Assembly (NCBI RefSeq): GCF_023634765.1
Contig: NZ_JAMLFX010000005.1
Span: 283,147 to 322,189, forward strand
Source of the DNA: Pseudomonas sp. AKS31
Lineage (GTDB): Bacteria; Pseudomonadota; Gammaproteobacteria; Pseudomonadales; Pseudomonadaceae
DNA length: 39,043 nt
Reading direction: 5' to 3'
In this document: in pieces, positions 19,252-28,142 of the stretch
Layout of the letters: every line of letters starts with the position of its first letter
Numbering within the stretch: the first letter of the stretch is position 1
Program-made: the position numbers and the translations under genes
Notes under the pieces: model-generated
What the model was told of the DNA's origin: nothing
The model's input: only the letters and a program-made list of their open reading frames with translations
Database searches by the model: none

Positions 19252-21780
19252 ATGGCCACACCCCAACAATTGCAACTGCTGGCTCCCTTGTCCGGTGTCC
19301 TGATGGCGCTGGAACAGGTGCCCGATCCGGTGTTTTCCGGGCGCGTGATCGGCGACGGTCTGTGCATCGACCCGACCTCGTCGACCCTGTGTGCGCCTCT
19401 GGCCGGCATCGTCAGCAACGTGCAGGCCAGCGGGCATGCCGTGAGTATCACCGATGACCATGGCGTGCAGGTATTGATGCACATCGGCCTCGACACGGTG
19501 AACCTCGGCGGGCAAGGCTTCACCCGTCTGGTTGAAGAAGGGCAGCGGGTTGCCGCCGGACAGGCGTTGATCGAGTTCGATGCCGATTACATTGCCCGAC
19601 ATGCGCGCAGTCTGATGACATTGATGCTGGTGGTCAGCGGTGAGCCGTTTACCTGGTTGGTCGCGTCGAGCGGAGGGGTCGAAACCGGTCAGCCGTTGCT
19701 TGAGCTTGTCAGCGCACAGGCGATCAGCGAGGAGTCAGTCGCGGCAGAAAGTCCGGCGGTGTTTTCACAGCAGTTGAAACTGCCTAACCCCAATGGCCTG
19801 CATGCGCGCCCGGCAGCAGTGTTCGCGCAAGCGGCCAAGGGCTTCGCGGCAAAGATTTACCTGCATAAACAGCAGGCTCAGGCCAACGCCAAATCTCTGG
19901 TGGCGATCATGGCGTTGCAGACCGCGTTCGGCGACAGCGTGCAGGTCAGTGCGGTGGGCGAAGATGCTGACGCAGCAATCGAGGCGCTGACTCGATTACT
20001 GGTTGAGGGCTGCGGGGAAACGGTGACGGCGCTGGCATCTGTCGAAGTGGTCGAAACCGAGGTTCTGACCCTGCTGCGCGGTGTCTGCGCGTCACCCGGT
20101 TCGGCGTTGGGGCAAGTGGTGCAGATCAGCGAACCGGTGTTCGACGTCAGTGAGTTCGGCGCCGGAGCGGACGTCGAGCGCGCGGCCCTCGGCAATGCCC
20201 TGATCGAAGCCGATCTGGCCTTGCAGCATTTGCGCGACACCGCCGCTGGCGAGGCCGAAGCCGAGATCTTCAAGGCGCACCAGGAACTGCTCGAAGATCC
20301 AGGCCTGCTCGATCAGGCCCAAACGCTGATCAGTCAGGGCAAAAGCGCGGCGTTCGCCTGGCGTGCGGCCACTGAAGAAACCGCGGCGATGTTTCGCCAA
20401 CTGGGCAGTGCGTTGCTGGCCGAACGGGCGGCGGATCTCACCGATGTCGGGCGCCGCGTGCTCAAGCGGCTGCTGGGGATTGGCGAGCAGGCGTTGGAAC
20501 TGCCGCAAGGCAGCATTCTGATTGCCGATCAACTGACCCCGTCGCAGACCGCCGGCATCGATACCAGCAAAGTGCTGGGTTTTGCCACGGTCGGCGGCGG
20601 CGCAACCAGTCACGTGGCGATTCTCGCCCGTGCCTGCGGTTTGCCGTCGATCTGCGGGGTGCCGGTGCAACTGCTCGCGCTGAGCAACGGCACCCCGGTA
20701 TTGCTCGATGCCGACAAGGGCGAATTGCATGTGCAGCCCGATCCTGCGGCCGTCAGTCAATGGCAGGCGCGGCGCGCGCAACAGCGTCAACGCCATGAGC
20801 ATGAGTTGGCCAGCGCAACGCTCGCGGCACGGACCCTTGACGGCCATCACGTCGAGGTGTCGGCCAACGTCGCCTCGTTGTCGGAAACCGAGCAGGCCAT
20901 GGCCCTGGGCGGTGCGGGCGTCGGCCTGCTGCGTTCGGAGTTTCTCTATCTGGGCCGTAATCACGCACCGGGCCATGACGAACAGGTCGCCACCTACGGC
21001 GCCATCGCCCGCTGCGTTGGACCTGCGCACAATCTGGTGGTGCGCACCCTGGATGTCGGTGGCGACAAACCGCTGGCCTACGTGCCCATGGACAGCGAAA
21101 CCAACCCGTTCCTCGGCGTGCGCGGCATTCGTTTGTGTCTGGAGCGCCCGCAGTTATTGCGCGAGCAGTTCCGGGCCATGCTCGGCTGTTGCGAGCTGAC
21201 GCGTTTGCACATCATGTTGCCAATGGTCACGCAACTGTCCGAGCTGCGTCTGGCGCGGCAGATGCTCGACGAGGAAATCCTCGCACTGGGGCTAACGCAA
21301 CGGCCGAAACTGGGGATCATGATCGAAGTGCCGGCTGCGGCGCTGATGGCGGACCTGTTTGCGCCGCTGGTGGATTTCTTCTCGATCGGCACCAATGACC
21401 TGACGCAATACACCTTGGCGATGGATCGCGATCACCCGCGTCTGGCCAGTCAGGCGGACAGTTTTCATCCCTCGGTATTGCGCCTGATTGCCATGACCGT
21501 GAAGGCCGCGCACGCCCACGGCAAATGGGTCGGCGTGTGCGGGGCGATGGCTTCGGAACGTCTGGCGGTGCCGCTGTTGCTGGGCTTGGGCGTGGATGAG
21601 CTGTCGGTGAGTGTGCCGATGATTGCGCCGGTCAAGGCGACGGTGCGCGAGCTGAAGTTGGCCGATTGTCAGATCATCGCCAAACAGGTGCTGGGTCTGG
21701 AAAGTGCCGGGCAGGTGCGCGAGGCGTTGCAGCTGTTTCACGAGGCAACCGTCGATACTTTACGGGTTCTGGAGAACTGA
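19252..21780 (+). CDS. PTS EIIA(Glc)-HPr-Enzyme I fusion protein
   Basis: An 842-residue multiphosphoryl transfer protein that carries phosphate from PEP to the sugar transporter. Order: EIIA of the glucose type (about 1-150; H62, and the phosphorylated H77 in VLMHIGLDTV); HPr (about 173-260; H184 in NPNGLHARPAAVF, with the Ser-46 counterpart at S214); Enzyme I (about 275-842; H454 in GGATSHVAILAR, PEP-binding GVRGIRL, IMIEVPAA, SIGTNDLTQY and the C-terminal VCGAMASE cysteine). All phosphorylation sites are intact. The EIIA type is the one that TreP lacks, so this protein should supply the whole phosphorelay for trehalose. The ATG at 19252 has AGGTGA just upstream. The next gene starts 2 nt after its stop. 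Confidence 0.93.
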   Translation: MATPQQLQLLAPLSGVLMALEQVPDPVFSGRVIGDGLCIDPTSSTLCAPLAGIVSNVQASGHAVSITDDHGVQVLMHIGLDTVNLGGQGFTRLVEEGQRVAAGQALIEFDADYIARHARSLMTLMLVVSGEPFTWLVASSGGVETGQPLLELVSAQAISEESVAAESPAVFSQQLKLPNPNGLHARPAAVFAQAAKGFAAKIYLHKQQAQANAKSLVAIMALQTAFGDSVQVSAVGEDADAAIEALTRLLVEGCGETVTALASVEVVETEVLTLLRGVCASPGSALGQVVQISEPVFDVSEFGAGADVERAALGNALIEADLALQHLRDTAAGEAEAEIFKAHQELLEDPGLLDQAQTLISQGKSAAFAWRAATEETAAMFRQLGSALLAERAADLTDVGRRVLKRLLGIGEQALELPQGSILIADQLTPSQTAGIDTSKVLGFATVGGGATSHVAILARACGLPSICGVPVQLLALSNGTPVLLDADKGELHVQPDPAAVSQWQARRAQQRQRHEHELASATLAARTLDGHHVEVSANVASLSETEQAMALGGAGVGLLRSEFLYLGRNHAPGHDEQVATYGAIARCVGPAHNLVVRTLDVGGDKPLAYVPMDSETNPFLGVRGIRLCLERPQLLREQFRAMLGCCELTRLHIMLPMVTQLSELRLARQMLDEEILALGLTQRPKLGIMIEVPAAALMADLFAPLVDFFSIGTNDLTQYTLAMDRDHPRLASQADSFHPSVLRLIAMTVKAAHAHGKWVGVCGAMASERLAVPLLLGLGVDELSVSVPMIAPVKATVRELKLADCQIIAKQVLGLESAGQVREALQLFHEATVDTLRVLEN

Positions 21781-21782
21781 AG

Positions 21783-22073
21783 ATGTTGGATAAATTGCAG
21801 AAGGCATTCTGGAAGGCCCTGACCCCGGATCTGGTGGTGGACGCACCCGAAGCACCGGCCGCGCCGAGCGACGGATTGAGCCGCGAAATTGTCGCGGCGC
21901 TGGGTGGTGTGGATAACCTTCAGTCGCAGCAACCACTGGCGTTGACGCGGGTGCGGGTTGTATTGCGTGATGTCTCGGGGATCGATCAACAGGCGTTGAG
22001 CGCCGCCGGGGTCGCGGGCGTGATGCCCTTGACGGGCGGTGTGGTGCACCTGATTACCGGGCTGCGACCTTAA
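21783..22073 (+). CDS. Small EIIB-like protein lacking the active-site cysteine
   Basis: A 96-residue protein. Residues about 34-94 align with the EIIB domain of TreP and other glucose-family EIIBs: EIVAALGGVDNLQ, then LTRVRVVLRD, then GVMPLTGGVVHLITG. The phosphorylated Cys of the C-x-T-R motif (HCVTRLR in TreP) is replaced: the sequence here is LALTRVR, and there is no cysteine anywhere in the protein. It therefore cannot act as a phosphoryl carrier in the usual way. Residues 1-33 are an unrelated amphipathic and Ala/Pro-rich segment. The gene is translationally close to the fusion gene (2-nt gap). It could be a regulatory or scaffold relic; no function is claimed. Confidence 0.8.
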   Translation: MLDKLQKAFWKALTPDLVVDAPEAPAAPSDGLSREIVAALGGVDNLQSQQPLALTRVRVVLRDVSGIDQQALSAAGVAGVMPLTGGVVHLITGLRP

Positions 22074-22189
22074 ACCGTCAGGGGCGTGCGGCCTCAGGTC
22101 GCCCTTACTGTTTCTCAACCGCAGGTGTATCGTATTCGCCTTTTGCAGGCTCTCAGGGCCTGTCGCTGATACGTGAGGTAGTTGAGTTC

Positions 22190-23566
22190 ATGTCCTTTAC
22201 CCGTCGCCAAATCCTCGGTGGCCTGGCCGGTCTTGTTGTCGTTGGTGTCGGTGCGGGGGGCGCGTCGCGTTATTGGCTGGGGAAAATGGCCGACGCCGAG
22301 GCGGGCCACGACTATGAGCTGATCGCCGCGCCGCTGGACGTCGAGCTGGTGCCGGGGCACAAGACCGAGGCTTGGGCATTCGGGCCGTCGGCACCGGGCA
22401 CCGAGTTGCGCGTGCGTCAGGGGGAATGGCTGCGGGTGCGCTTCATCAACCACCTGCCGGTGGCGACCACCATTCACTGGCATGGCATTCGTCTGCCGCT
22501 GGAAATGGACGGCGTGCCGTACGTGTCGCAACTGCCGGTGCTGCCGGGTGAGTATTTCGATTACAAATTCCGCGTACCGGATGCCGGCAGCTACTGGTAT
22601 CACCCCCACGTCAGCAGCAGCGAAGAACTCGGCCGTGGGCTGGTCGGGCCACTGATCGTCGAAGAGCGCGAGCCGACCGGCTTCAAGTACGAAAAGACCT
22701 TGAGCCTGAAAAACTGGCACATCGATGACGAAGGCAATTTCGTCGAATTCAGCATCCCCCGTGAAGCCGCACGCGGCGGCACGGCGGGGCGGTTGTCGAC
22801 CATCAACGGCGTGCCGACTCCGGTGATCGAGTTGCCGGCCGGGCAGATTACCCGCGTGCGTCTGCTTAACCTCGATAACACCCTGACTTACCGCATCAAC
22901 ATTCCCGGCGTCGAAGCGCAGATCTACGCACTGGACGGCAACCCGGTCGAGCCGCGTCCGCTGGGCAAGGAATACTGGTTGGGCCCGGGCATGCGTATTT
23001 GTCTGGCGATCAAGGCGCCGGCAGCGGGTGAAGAATTGTCGCTGCGCAACGGCCCGGTGCGTCTGGGCACGCTGCGCTCGGTGGCCAACAACGATGGACC
23101 GAGCGACTGGCCGAAAGCCTTGCCCGCCAATCCGGTGGCCGAGCCGGATCTGGCCAATGCCGAGAAACTCAACTTCAATTTCGAATGGGTCGGCTCGGTG
23201 TCGGTCAACGTCGACAACGGCAAACCGCCGAGCCTGTGGCAGATCAACGGCAAGGCCTGGGACATCACCGACAAGACCTGCGCCGACCGGCCGATTGCCA
23301 GCCTGAAACTGGGGCAGAGCTACATCTTCGAATTGAAGAACATGACCCAGTATCAGCACCCGATCCACCTGCACGGCATGAGTTTCAAGGTGATTGCGTC
23401 GAACCGGCACAAGATCATTCCGTACTTCACCGACACCTATCTGCTGGGCAAGAACGAGCGCGCGCAAGTGGCGCTGGTGGCCGATAATCCGGGGGTGTGG
23501 ATGTTCCACTGCCACGTGATCGATCACATGGAAACCGGCCTGATGGCCGCCATCGAGGTGAAGTGA
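22190..23566 (+). CDS. Tat-exported multicopper oxidase
   Basis: A 458-residue three-domain multicopper oxidase. A Tat signal (TRRQILGG, then a hydrophobic stretch to about 26) indicates export of the folded, metal-loaded protein. The four copper-ligand clusters are all present: HWHG (96-99), HPH (138-140), HPIHLHG (390-396) and HCHVIDH (440-446). The position that supplies the axial Met of the type 1 copper in CueO-like enzymes is L451, so this is a Leu-type, probably higher-potential site (inference). There is no Met-rich insert of the CueO type, so copper detoxification is not evident; the substrate is unknown. Its stop overlaps the tadA start by one base (TGATG). I recall the same oxidase directly after guaA in P. 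aeruginosa (PA3768). Confidence 0.87.
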   Translation: MSFTRRQILGGLAGLVVVGVGAGGASRYWLGKMADAEAGHDYELIAAPLDVELVPGHKTEAWAFGPSAPGTELRVRQGEWLRVRFINHLPVATTIHWHGIRLPLEMDGVPYVSQLPVLPGEYFDYKFRVPDAGSYWYHPHVSSSEELGRGLVGPLIVEEREPTGFKYEKTLSLKNWHIDDEGNFVEFSIPREAARGGTAGRLSTINGVPTPVIELPAGQITRVRLLNLDNTLTYRINIPGVEAQIYALDGNPVEPRPLGKEYWLGPGMRICLAIKAPAAGEELSLRNGPVRLGTLRSVANNDGPSDWPKALPANPVAEPDLANAEKLNFNFEWVGSVSVNVDNGKPPSLWQINGKAWDITDKTCADRPIASLKLGQSYIFELKNMTQYQHPIHLHGMSFKVIASNRHKIIPYFTDTYLLGKNERAQVALVADNPGVWMFHCHVIDHMETGLMAAIEVK

Positions 23567-24066
23567 TGCGCCAGATTCGCCCTGCCGCGATCATCGACCG
23601 CAGCCGTGATCGCGATTTCATGCGCGAAGCCCTGACCCTCGCCGCACAAGGCGCAGCCCTCGGCGAAGTGCCGGTGGGCGCGGTGCTGGTGCAGGACGGC
23701 GAGATCATCGGGCGCGGCTTCAATTGCCCGATCAGCACCAGCGACCCGAGTGCCCACGCGGAAATGGTCGCGATCCGTGCGGCGGCGCAGGCGGTGGATA
23801 ACTATCGTCTGCCGGGCAGCACGCTGTATGTGACGCTGGAGCCGTGCAGCATGTGCGCGGGGCTGATCGTGCATTCACGGGTGGCGCGGGTGGTGTATGG
23901 CGCGCTGGAACCGAAGGCGGGGATTGTGCAAAGCCAGGGGCAGTTTTTCACCCAGGGCTTTTTGAATCACCGGGTGTTGTATGAAGGTGGGGTGTTGGCG
24001 GAGGAGTGTGGCGCGGTGCTGACCGAGTTCTTCCGCGCCCGAAGAGCCAAAAGCCCCTCACCCTAA
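23566..24066 (+). CDS. tadA: tRNA-specific adenosine deaminase
   Basis: A 166-residue deaminase that converts A34 to inosine in the tRNA-Arg(ACG) anticodon, an essential step for decoding CGN codons. The zinc site is complete: H64-A-E66 and PCSMC with C94 and C97. Start: the ATG at 23566 overlaps the oxidase stop and gives the normal Pseudomonas N-terminus (MRQIRPAAIIDRSRDRDFM). The last residues, KSPSP and the TAA stop, are encoded by the start of a dispersed repeat (CCCCTCACCCTAACCC), so the C-terminus has probably been altered by repeat insertion. The deaminase core is not affected. Confidence 0.95.
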   Translation: MRQIRPAAIIDRSRDRDFMREALTLAAQGAALGEVPVGAVLVQDGEIIGRGFNCPISTSDPSAHAEMVAIRAAAQAVDNYRLPGSTLYVTLEPCSMCAGLIVHSRVARVVYGALEPKAGIVQSQGQFFTQGFLNHRVLYEGGVLAEECGAVLTEFFRARRAKSPSP

Positions 24067-24407
24067 CCCTCTCCCAGAGGGAGAGGGGACTGACCGAGCT
24101 GGATGGGCCAAGTCCGTCGACCTGAGATTCCGAGTCGAACTCAAGTCTTGAAAAGCTCAACGAACAGTCCCCTCTCCTTGGGGAGAGGGCTGGGGTGAGC
24201 TGGATGGGCCAAGTCCGTCGACCTGAGATTCCGAGTCGAACTCAAGTCTTGAAAAGCTCAACGATCAGTCCCCTCTCCTTGGGGAGAGGGCTGGGGTGAG
24301 CTGGATGGGCCAAGTCCGTCGACCTGAGATTCCGAGTCGAACTCAAGTCTTGAAAAGCCCAAAGATCGGCCCCCTCTCCTTGGGGAGAGGGCTGGGGTGA
24401 GGGGTGG
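24055..24407. repeat. Three-unit 101-bp tandem repeat bounded by inverted CCCTCACCC... / ...GGGTGAGGGG ends
   Basis: Units begin at 24096, 24197 and 24298 (period exactly 101 bp) and are nearly identical; the third diverges in its last 35 bases. Each unit ends with the hairpin CCCCTCTCCTTGGGGAGAGG. The array is preceded by CCCTCACCCTAACCCTCT and followed by its inverted form GGCTGGGGTGAGGGG, so the whole is flanked by inverted copies of a widespread proteobacterial repeat. It fills the gap between convergent tadA and cmoB, with no gene inside. Confidence 0.9.
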
Positions 24408-24434
24408 GCTCACCGCGGTGTTTGGGCGATTGGG

Positions 24435-25391
24435 TTACTTACGGGCGACGATTACGGCACGCATCGGCGCCGGCAATCCTTCGATGGTTTTGCTGTGGTC
24501 TTCCGGATCAAGGAAGTCGCTCAGCGACTGATACTTCATCCACTCGGTGCCGCGCTGTTCCTCGACCGTCGTGGTGCTGACATCCACGCAACGAATATCG
24601 GTGAACCCGGCCCGACGCAGCCACAATTCCAGCGCCGGCACCGACGGCAGGAACCACACGTTGCGCATCTGCGCATAACGATCTTCCGGCACCAGCACCT
24701 GATGCTTGTCGCCTTCAACCACCAGCGTTTCCAGGACCAGCTCACCGCCCTTGACCAGGCAATCCTTCAGCGCCAGCAAATGCTCGATCGGCGAGCGGCG
24801 ATGGTAGAACACGCCCATGGAAAACACCGTGTCGAAACCTTCGAGGTTCGGCGGCAGGTCTTCGAATGGGAACGGCAGGTGCCAGGCATTGGGTTGTGAC
24901 AGATAACGCTGCACAGCCTGGAACTGGCAGAAGAACAACCAGTTCGGGTCGACACCGATCACACTGTCAGCGCCGGCACCGAGCATGCGCCACATGTAGT
25001 AACCGTTGCCGCAACCGACATCGAGGATGCGTTTGCCCTTCAGATTCAGATGCGCAGAGACGCGTGACCACTTCCAGTCCGAACGCCATTCGGTGTCGAC
25101 GTGCACGCCGAACAGATCAAACGGCCCCTTGCGCCACGGCGACAGGCCCATCAGCGCGGTACGCATCTGCGCACGGGTTTCCTCGTCGCAATCGGTGTCG
25201 AGTTTCAGGCCGTTGAGCAGATCGACTTCACTCGGCTGGATTTTCGGCAAGGCGTCGAGCGCACTTTGCCAGCGCTCCAGGTCGCCGTGACCTTTCTCCA
25301 TTTTCTTGTCGAGTTGCGCTTGCAGGGTGCTGGCCCATTCGGCCAGCGGTGTGCCGGCCAGACGGCGGGCGAGGGGGGACAGATCAATCAT
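24435..25391 (-). CDS. cmoB: tRNA U34 carboxymethyltransferase
   Basis: A 318-residue enzyme that transfers the carboxymethyl group of carboxy-SAM to 5-hydroxyuridine at the wobble position of tRNA, giving cmo5U. The Rossmann-type methyltransferase core shows [17 protein letters not shown] and VIGVDP (about 120-150), with [17 protein letters not shown] further on. The N-terminal helical region (about 1-90) is specific to CmoB. It overlaps the cmoA stop by 4 bp (ATGA), so the two are translationally coupled. Confidence 0.96.
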   Translation of the reverse strand: MIDLSPLARRLAGTPLAEWASTLQAQLDKKMEKGHGDLERWQSALDALPKIQPSEVDLLNGLKLDTDCDEETRAQMRTALMGLSPWRKGPFDLFGVHVDTEWRSDWKWSRVSAHLNLKGKRILDVGCGNGYYMWRMLGAGADSVIGVDPNWLFFCQFQAVQRYLSQPNAWHLPFPFEDLPPNLEGFDTVFSMGVFYHRRSPIEHLLALKDCLVKGGELVLETLVVEGDKHQVLVPEDRYAQMRNVWFLPSVPALELWLRRAGFTDIRCVDVSTTTVEEQRGTEWMKYQSLSDFLDPEDHSKTIEGLPAPMRAVIVARK

Positions 25392-26131
25392 GGCAAGGCA
25401 ATCAACGAGGCAAAGTTAAGACACTGGAACCACGGCACGACTTTCGAGAACCCGGCGGCCAGCAGGCGTTCGCGGTGTTCTTCGAGGCTGTCGGGCTTCA
25501 TGACGTTTTCGATGGCGCTGCGCTTCTGGGCAATTTCCAGTTCGCTGTAGCCGTTGGCGCGCTTGAAGGCGACGTGCAGATCGGTGAGCAGCGCGTGCTC
25601 TTCGGCATCGTTGAAACGCAGCTTTTCCGAGAGAATCAGTGCGCCGCCCGGCAGCAACGATTGGCGGATGCGCGAGAGCAACGCGGTGCGCTGATCCGGG
25701 GCGATGAATTGCAGGGTGAAGTTCAGCGCCACCACCGAGGCGGGCTGGAAGTCGAGGGCGAGAATGTCGCCTTCAATTACTTCGACCGGCAGCAACTCCT
25801 GAAACATCGAATCCTGACCGTTGAGGTATTCGCGGCAGCGTTCAACCATGGCGGCGGAGTTATCCACAGCGATCACCCGGCAGCCGTCGGTACGCACGTG
25901 GCGACGCAGCGCTTGAGTGACCGCGCCCAGCGACGAGCCGAGGTCGTAGAGCACGCTGTGCGGCTGGGCGAACTGCGCGGCGAGCACGCCGAGGTTTTCG
26001 ACGATGGTCGGGTAACCCGGCACTGAGCGCTTGATCATGTCCGGGAACACCCGCACGACGTCTTCGTTGAAGGCGAAGTCAGGCACCTGGGCCAAAGGCT
26101 TGGCGAAAATACGATCGGGTTCTTTGCTCAC
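25388..26131 (-). CDS. cmoA: Carboxy-S-adenosyl-L-methionine synthase
   Basis: A 247-residue enzyme that makes carboxy-SAM from SAM and prephenate, the donor used by CmoB. The SAM-binding core [20 protein letters not shown] and [18 protein letters not shown] (about 60-100) and ALNFTLQFI are typical of CmoA. The N-terminus ([20 protein letters not shown]) also fits. It is the first gene of the cmoA-cmoB pair, with about 80 bp upstream before a REP pair; no clear promoter was identified there. Confidence 0.96.
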   Translation of the reverse strand: MSKEPDRIFAKPLAQVPDFAFNEDVVRVFPDMIKRSVPGYPTIVENLGVLAAQFAQPHSVLYDLGSSLGAVTQALRRHVRTDGCRVIAVDNSAAMVERCREYLNGQDSMFQELLPVEVIEGDILALDFQPASVVALNFTLQFIAPDQRTALLSRIRQSLLPGGALILSEKLRFNDAEEHALLTDLHVAFKRANGYSELEIAQKRSAIENVMKPDSLEEHRERLLAAGFSKVVPWFQCLNFASLIALP

Positions 26132-26215
26132 GGCGGTTCCGGCGGTGTAAATGGAAAGGCCGGCATTTTAGCCAAAAGGGCGCGGGGATGCTTGGGTTGT
26201 CTGATAAAGCGGAAA

Positions 26216-26295
26216 ATCAAAAGATCGCAGCCTGCGGCAGCTCCTACATGGGAATGCGGTTTTCTGTAGGAGCTGCCGAAGGCTGCGATCTTTTA
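26216..26295. repeat. REP-type inverted repeat pair (GTAGGAGCTGCCGAAGG family), copy 2, opposite arrangement
   Basis: Here the two arms face outwards: AAAAGATCGCAGCCTGCGGC ... AGCTCCTAC, then a short spacer, then GTAGGAGCTGCCGAAGGCTG ... GATCTTTTAA. This is the reverse of the order at 2271 and 36915. Its final bases (26293-26295) form the TAA stop of the YhhN gene. Confidence 0.85.
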
Positions 26296-26937
26296 AAGGC
26301 TAGCGCGTTTGCTTTGGGAGAACGCCGAGGCAGCGATGCCCCACTGGCCCAGCCAGTAGCTGAGGATGATCACGTACGGCGCGGCGTGGAATGGCGATAC
26401 AAACCGGTCAATGCCAATCACGCTGTCAGAGAACACAAACGCCACTGCACCGCCCGCCGCCAGTAGCGCCGAACGTTTCGGCACATCGGTTCCGAGACGA
26501 GCGAGGGCACGCCAGAGCATCGCGCTGATGGCCGTGCCATAGACAATCACTGGCACCAGCAACGGCCCAAGACCGCTGGAAATCAGAAGACCCAGCAGCA
26601 TCGCGCCAACACCGAGGGCGAGCACCAGCGGCAACACCGCCAGACGCTTGCAGTCACTCAGATAAGCTTTCAGATAAGCCAGATGCGCAACCAGAAACGC
26701 ACCGAGGCCAAACACAAAGAGATCCCCCGGCCACGCCAGCAACACATCACCCAGCAGCGAGAAAATCAGACCCAGACTGATCCAGCGCCGATAGTCGCTG
26801 GGCGGTGCATCGTGCAACCAGCCGAGCAACGCCAGTACCGGCAGCGGTTTGACCAACAGGCACAGCAACGCCGCATGGGTGCTGACACCGTAGAGAAACG
26901 TCACCGCGCCCATCAGCGCCAGAATCAGCCAGCCCAC
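26293..26937 (-). CDS. YhhN/TMEM86-family membrane protein (lysoplasmalogenase-like)
   Basis: A 214-residue inner-membrane protein with about eight hydrophobic helices. Family-conserved elements are visible: KPLPVL (about 30), GLIFSLLGDVLL with its buried Asp, FLVAHLAYLKAY and AFVFSDSVIGIDRF. Animal TMEM86 proteins hydrolyse lysoplasmalogens; for bacterial YhhN the substrate is not established, so only the family is claimed. It starts 2 nt after the chagasin-like lipoprotein gene stop, forming a two-gene operon. The stop codon lies in a REP repeat, so the basic tail (QSKRASL) may be repeat-shaped. Confidence 0.85.
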   Translation of the reverse strand: MGWLILALMGAVTFLYGVSTHAALLCLLVKPLPVLALLGWLHDAPPSDYRRWISLGLIFSLLGDVLLAWPGDLFVFGLGAFLVAHLAYLKAYLSDCKRLAVLPLVLALGVGAMLLGLLISSGLGPLLVPVIVYGTAISAMLWRALARLGTDVPKRSALLAAGGAVAFVFSDSVIGIDRFVSPFHAAPYVIILSYWLGQWGIAASAFSQSKRASL

Positions 26938-26939
26938 GA

Positions 26940-27332
26940 TCAGTTCACCGAAATGGCGCAGTCAAAGGTTTCCACCGGCAGCACTTCCGGCGCCCATGGC
27001 TGTTGCGAAGTCAGGCGCAGGCGGCCGGTGCCGGGGGCGAAGGCCTGGAAGCGCCAGGTTGATACACCCGCTGCGCCGACCACGCCGGCATCTTCCGGAT
27101 TGCTGTAAACCTCGGGGCTGAGGGCGCGCAACACACCGCCGGCGGAATCCTGAATGGCCCAGCGATAACCGGTGGTCGGGTTGCTTGGCAGTGTGATGAT
27201 CAGGTTTTGCCCATTGGTGAGTTTCACGGGGCATTCGCTTTGTTTTTCCACGGTCACGTTGTGTTGCGGTTGCGTGGCGCAACCGGCCAGCAACGAGAGG
27301 GCGATGGGAAGAAACAGGCGAGTGGGGGACAT
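26940..27332 (-). CDS. Lipoprotein inhibitor of cysteine peptidases (chagasin family, I42)
   Basis: A 130-residue lipoprotein with lipobox LLAGC (Cys18), so it is anchored in an outer or inner membrane facing the periplasm. All three chagasin loops are seen: NPTTGYRW (BC loop, about 51-58), VGAAGVSTWRFQA (DE loop, a GxxG variant, about 84-96) and SQQPWAPE (FG loop, about 108-115). The family blocks papain-like cysteine peptidases; the target here may be an endogenous or host enzyme (unknown). It is first in an operon with the YhhN-family gene. Confidence 0.88.
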   Translation of the reverse strand: MSPTRLFLPIALSLLAGCATQPQHNVTVEKQSECPVKLTNGQNLIITLPSNPTTGYRWAIQDSAGGVLRALSPEVYSNPEDAGVVGAAGVSTWRFQAFAPGTGRLRLTSQQPWAPEVLPVETFDCAISVN

Positions 27333-27433
27333 AGGGTCAGCGGCTCCGGGCGTTCACGACGAACGGCGAGCATAACTGAAGATGAGACAAAGTGTGACAG
27401 TCAGGAAGTCCAGTGGTGTCAGCACTGACGCCA

Positions 27434-27518
27434 TCGCTGGCAGGCCAGCTCCCACATTGGCCGGTGGTGCTTACAAACATCGTGGTCACCCCAAAAACCT
27501 GTGGGAGCTTGCTAGCGA
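27434..27518. repeat. REP inverted pair (GTGGGAGC family)
   Basis: TCGCTGGCAGGCCAGCTCCC and TGTGGGAGCTTGCTAGCGA are inverted arms around about 45 bp. The remainder of 27333-27577 (upstream of the lipoprotein, downstream of the next minus-strand gene) shows nothing else. Confidence 0.8.
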
Positions 27519-27577
27519 AAGCTGAATTCGACGCGCTACATGCTTGTTCGCAGACACGGGTGTTTGACATAAAAGTG

Positions 27578-28078
27578 TCAGTTGAACACGACCACTGCCA
27601 TCCACACTTCAAAGTCGGCTTCAATCTCCAGCGTCAGGCCATTTCTGGAAATGGCCGTGAAGTTCAGGTGGCGGGCTTTGTAGTATTGGTGATTTTCTGA
27701 AACTTCCAGCTCTAGCGTTCCTTCTATTGTCTCAAGCGGCATCAGGAAATGCTGGCCATTGATGTGATCCATTTCAGAGTAAATCAACTGGATGATCGGC
27801 CCACTAGTATCGTTTTTTTTGAAAGCGTATGTGCCTGAAGTGATGTCTCCCTTCAAGTGCAAAGCAATACGTCTCTCACAGTGCCTGCCGCGGGGTTCTG
27901 CGATAGCGGTAATCATGAACTCCTTGCCATCGGAGACATATTCGACTTCTTGTGTTTTGAAATCTGACCGCCGTTTTCGTACGGTGGAACCGTCGTTGCT
28001 CGGGAAAATAGCGTTGAATTGCCCGGTGATATTCGCAAGTGTTGTTGCGGGTTTTGTAAGTCCGACGAACTTGTCCAT
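27578..28078 (-). CDS. Unknown 166-residue protein
   Basis: A soluble protein without signal peptide, membrane segment or motif I recognise. It reads as a beta-rich fold (many alternating hydrophobic strands such as RIALHLKGDITSGTYAF, GTLELEVSENHQYYKARHL). The ATG at 28078 (MDKFVGLTKPAT) was chosen because AAGGA lies 6-7 nt upstream; the frame is open to 28138. The gene is more AT-rich than its neighbours and is isolated between repeats and a terminator, suggesting acquisition. A CTGT-N8-ACAG dyad sits 65 bp upstream, shared with two other small genes of this window. Confidence 0.75.
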   Translation of the reverse strand: MDKFVGLTKPATTLANITGQFNAIFPSNDGSTVRKRRSDFKTQEVEYVSDGKEFMITAIAEPRGRHCERRIALHLKGDITSGTYAFKKNDTSGPIIQLIYSEMDHINGQHFLMPLETIEGTLELEVSENHQYYKARHLNFTAISRNGLTLEIEADFEVWMAVVVFN

Positions 28079-28142
28079 GGATTTTCCTTCTGGCAACGGG
28101 TTGTTCTGAGTACCCATTGGAACGCCTGGAAATCTCACGGTC

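Noticed and set aside
22077..22110. Terminator after the trehalose operon (GGGCG...CGCCC)
   Set aside because: The stem is only five pairs with a long loop and no T-run, too weak to call.
24096..24398. CRISPR array
   Set aside because: The whole 101-bp unit repeats without unique spacers; there is no 25-40 bp repeat with variable spacers and no cas gene.
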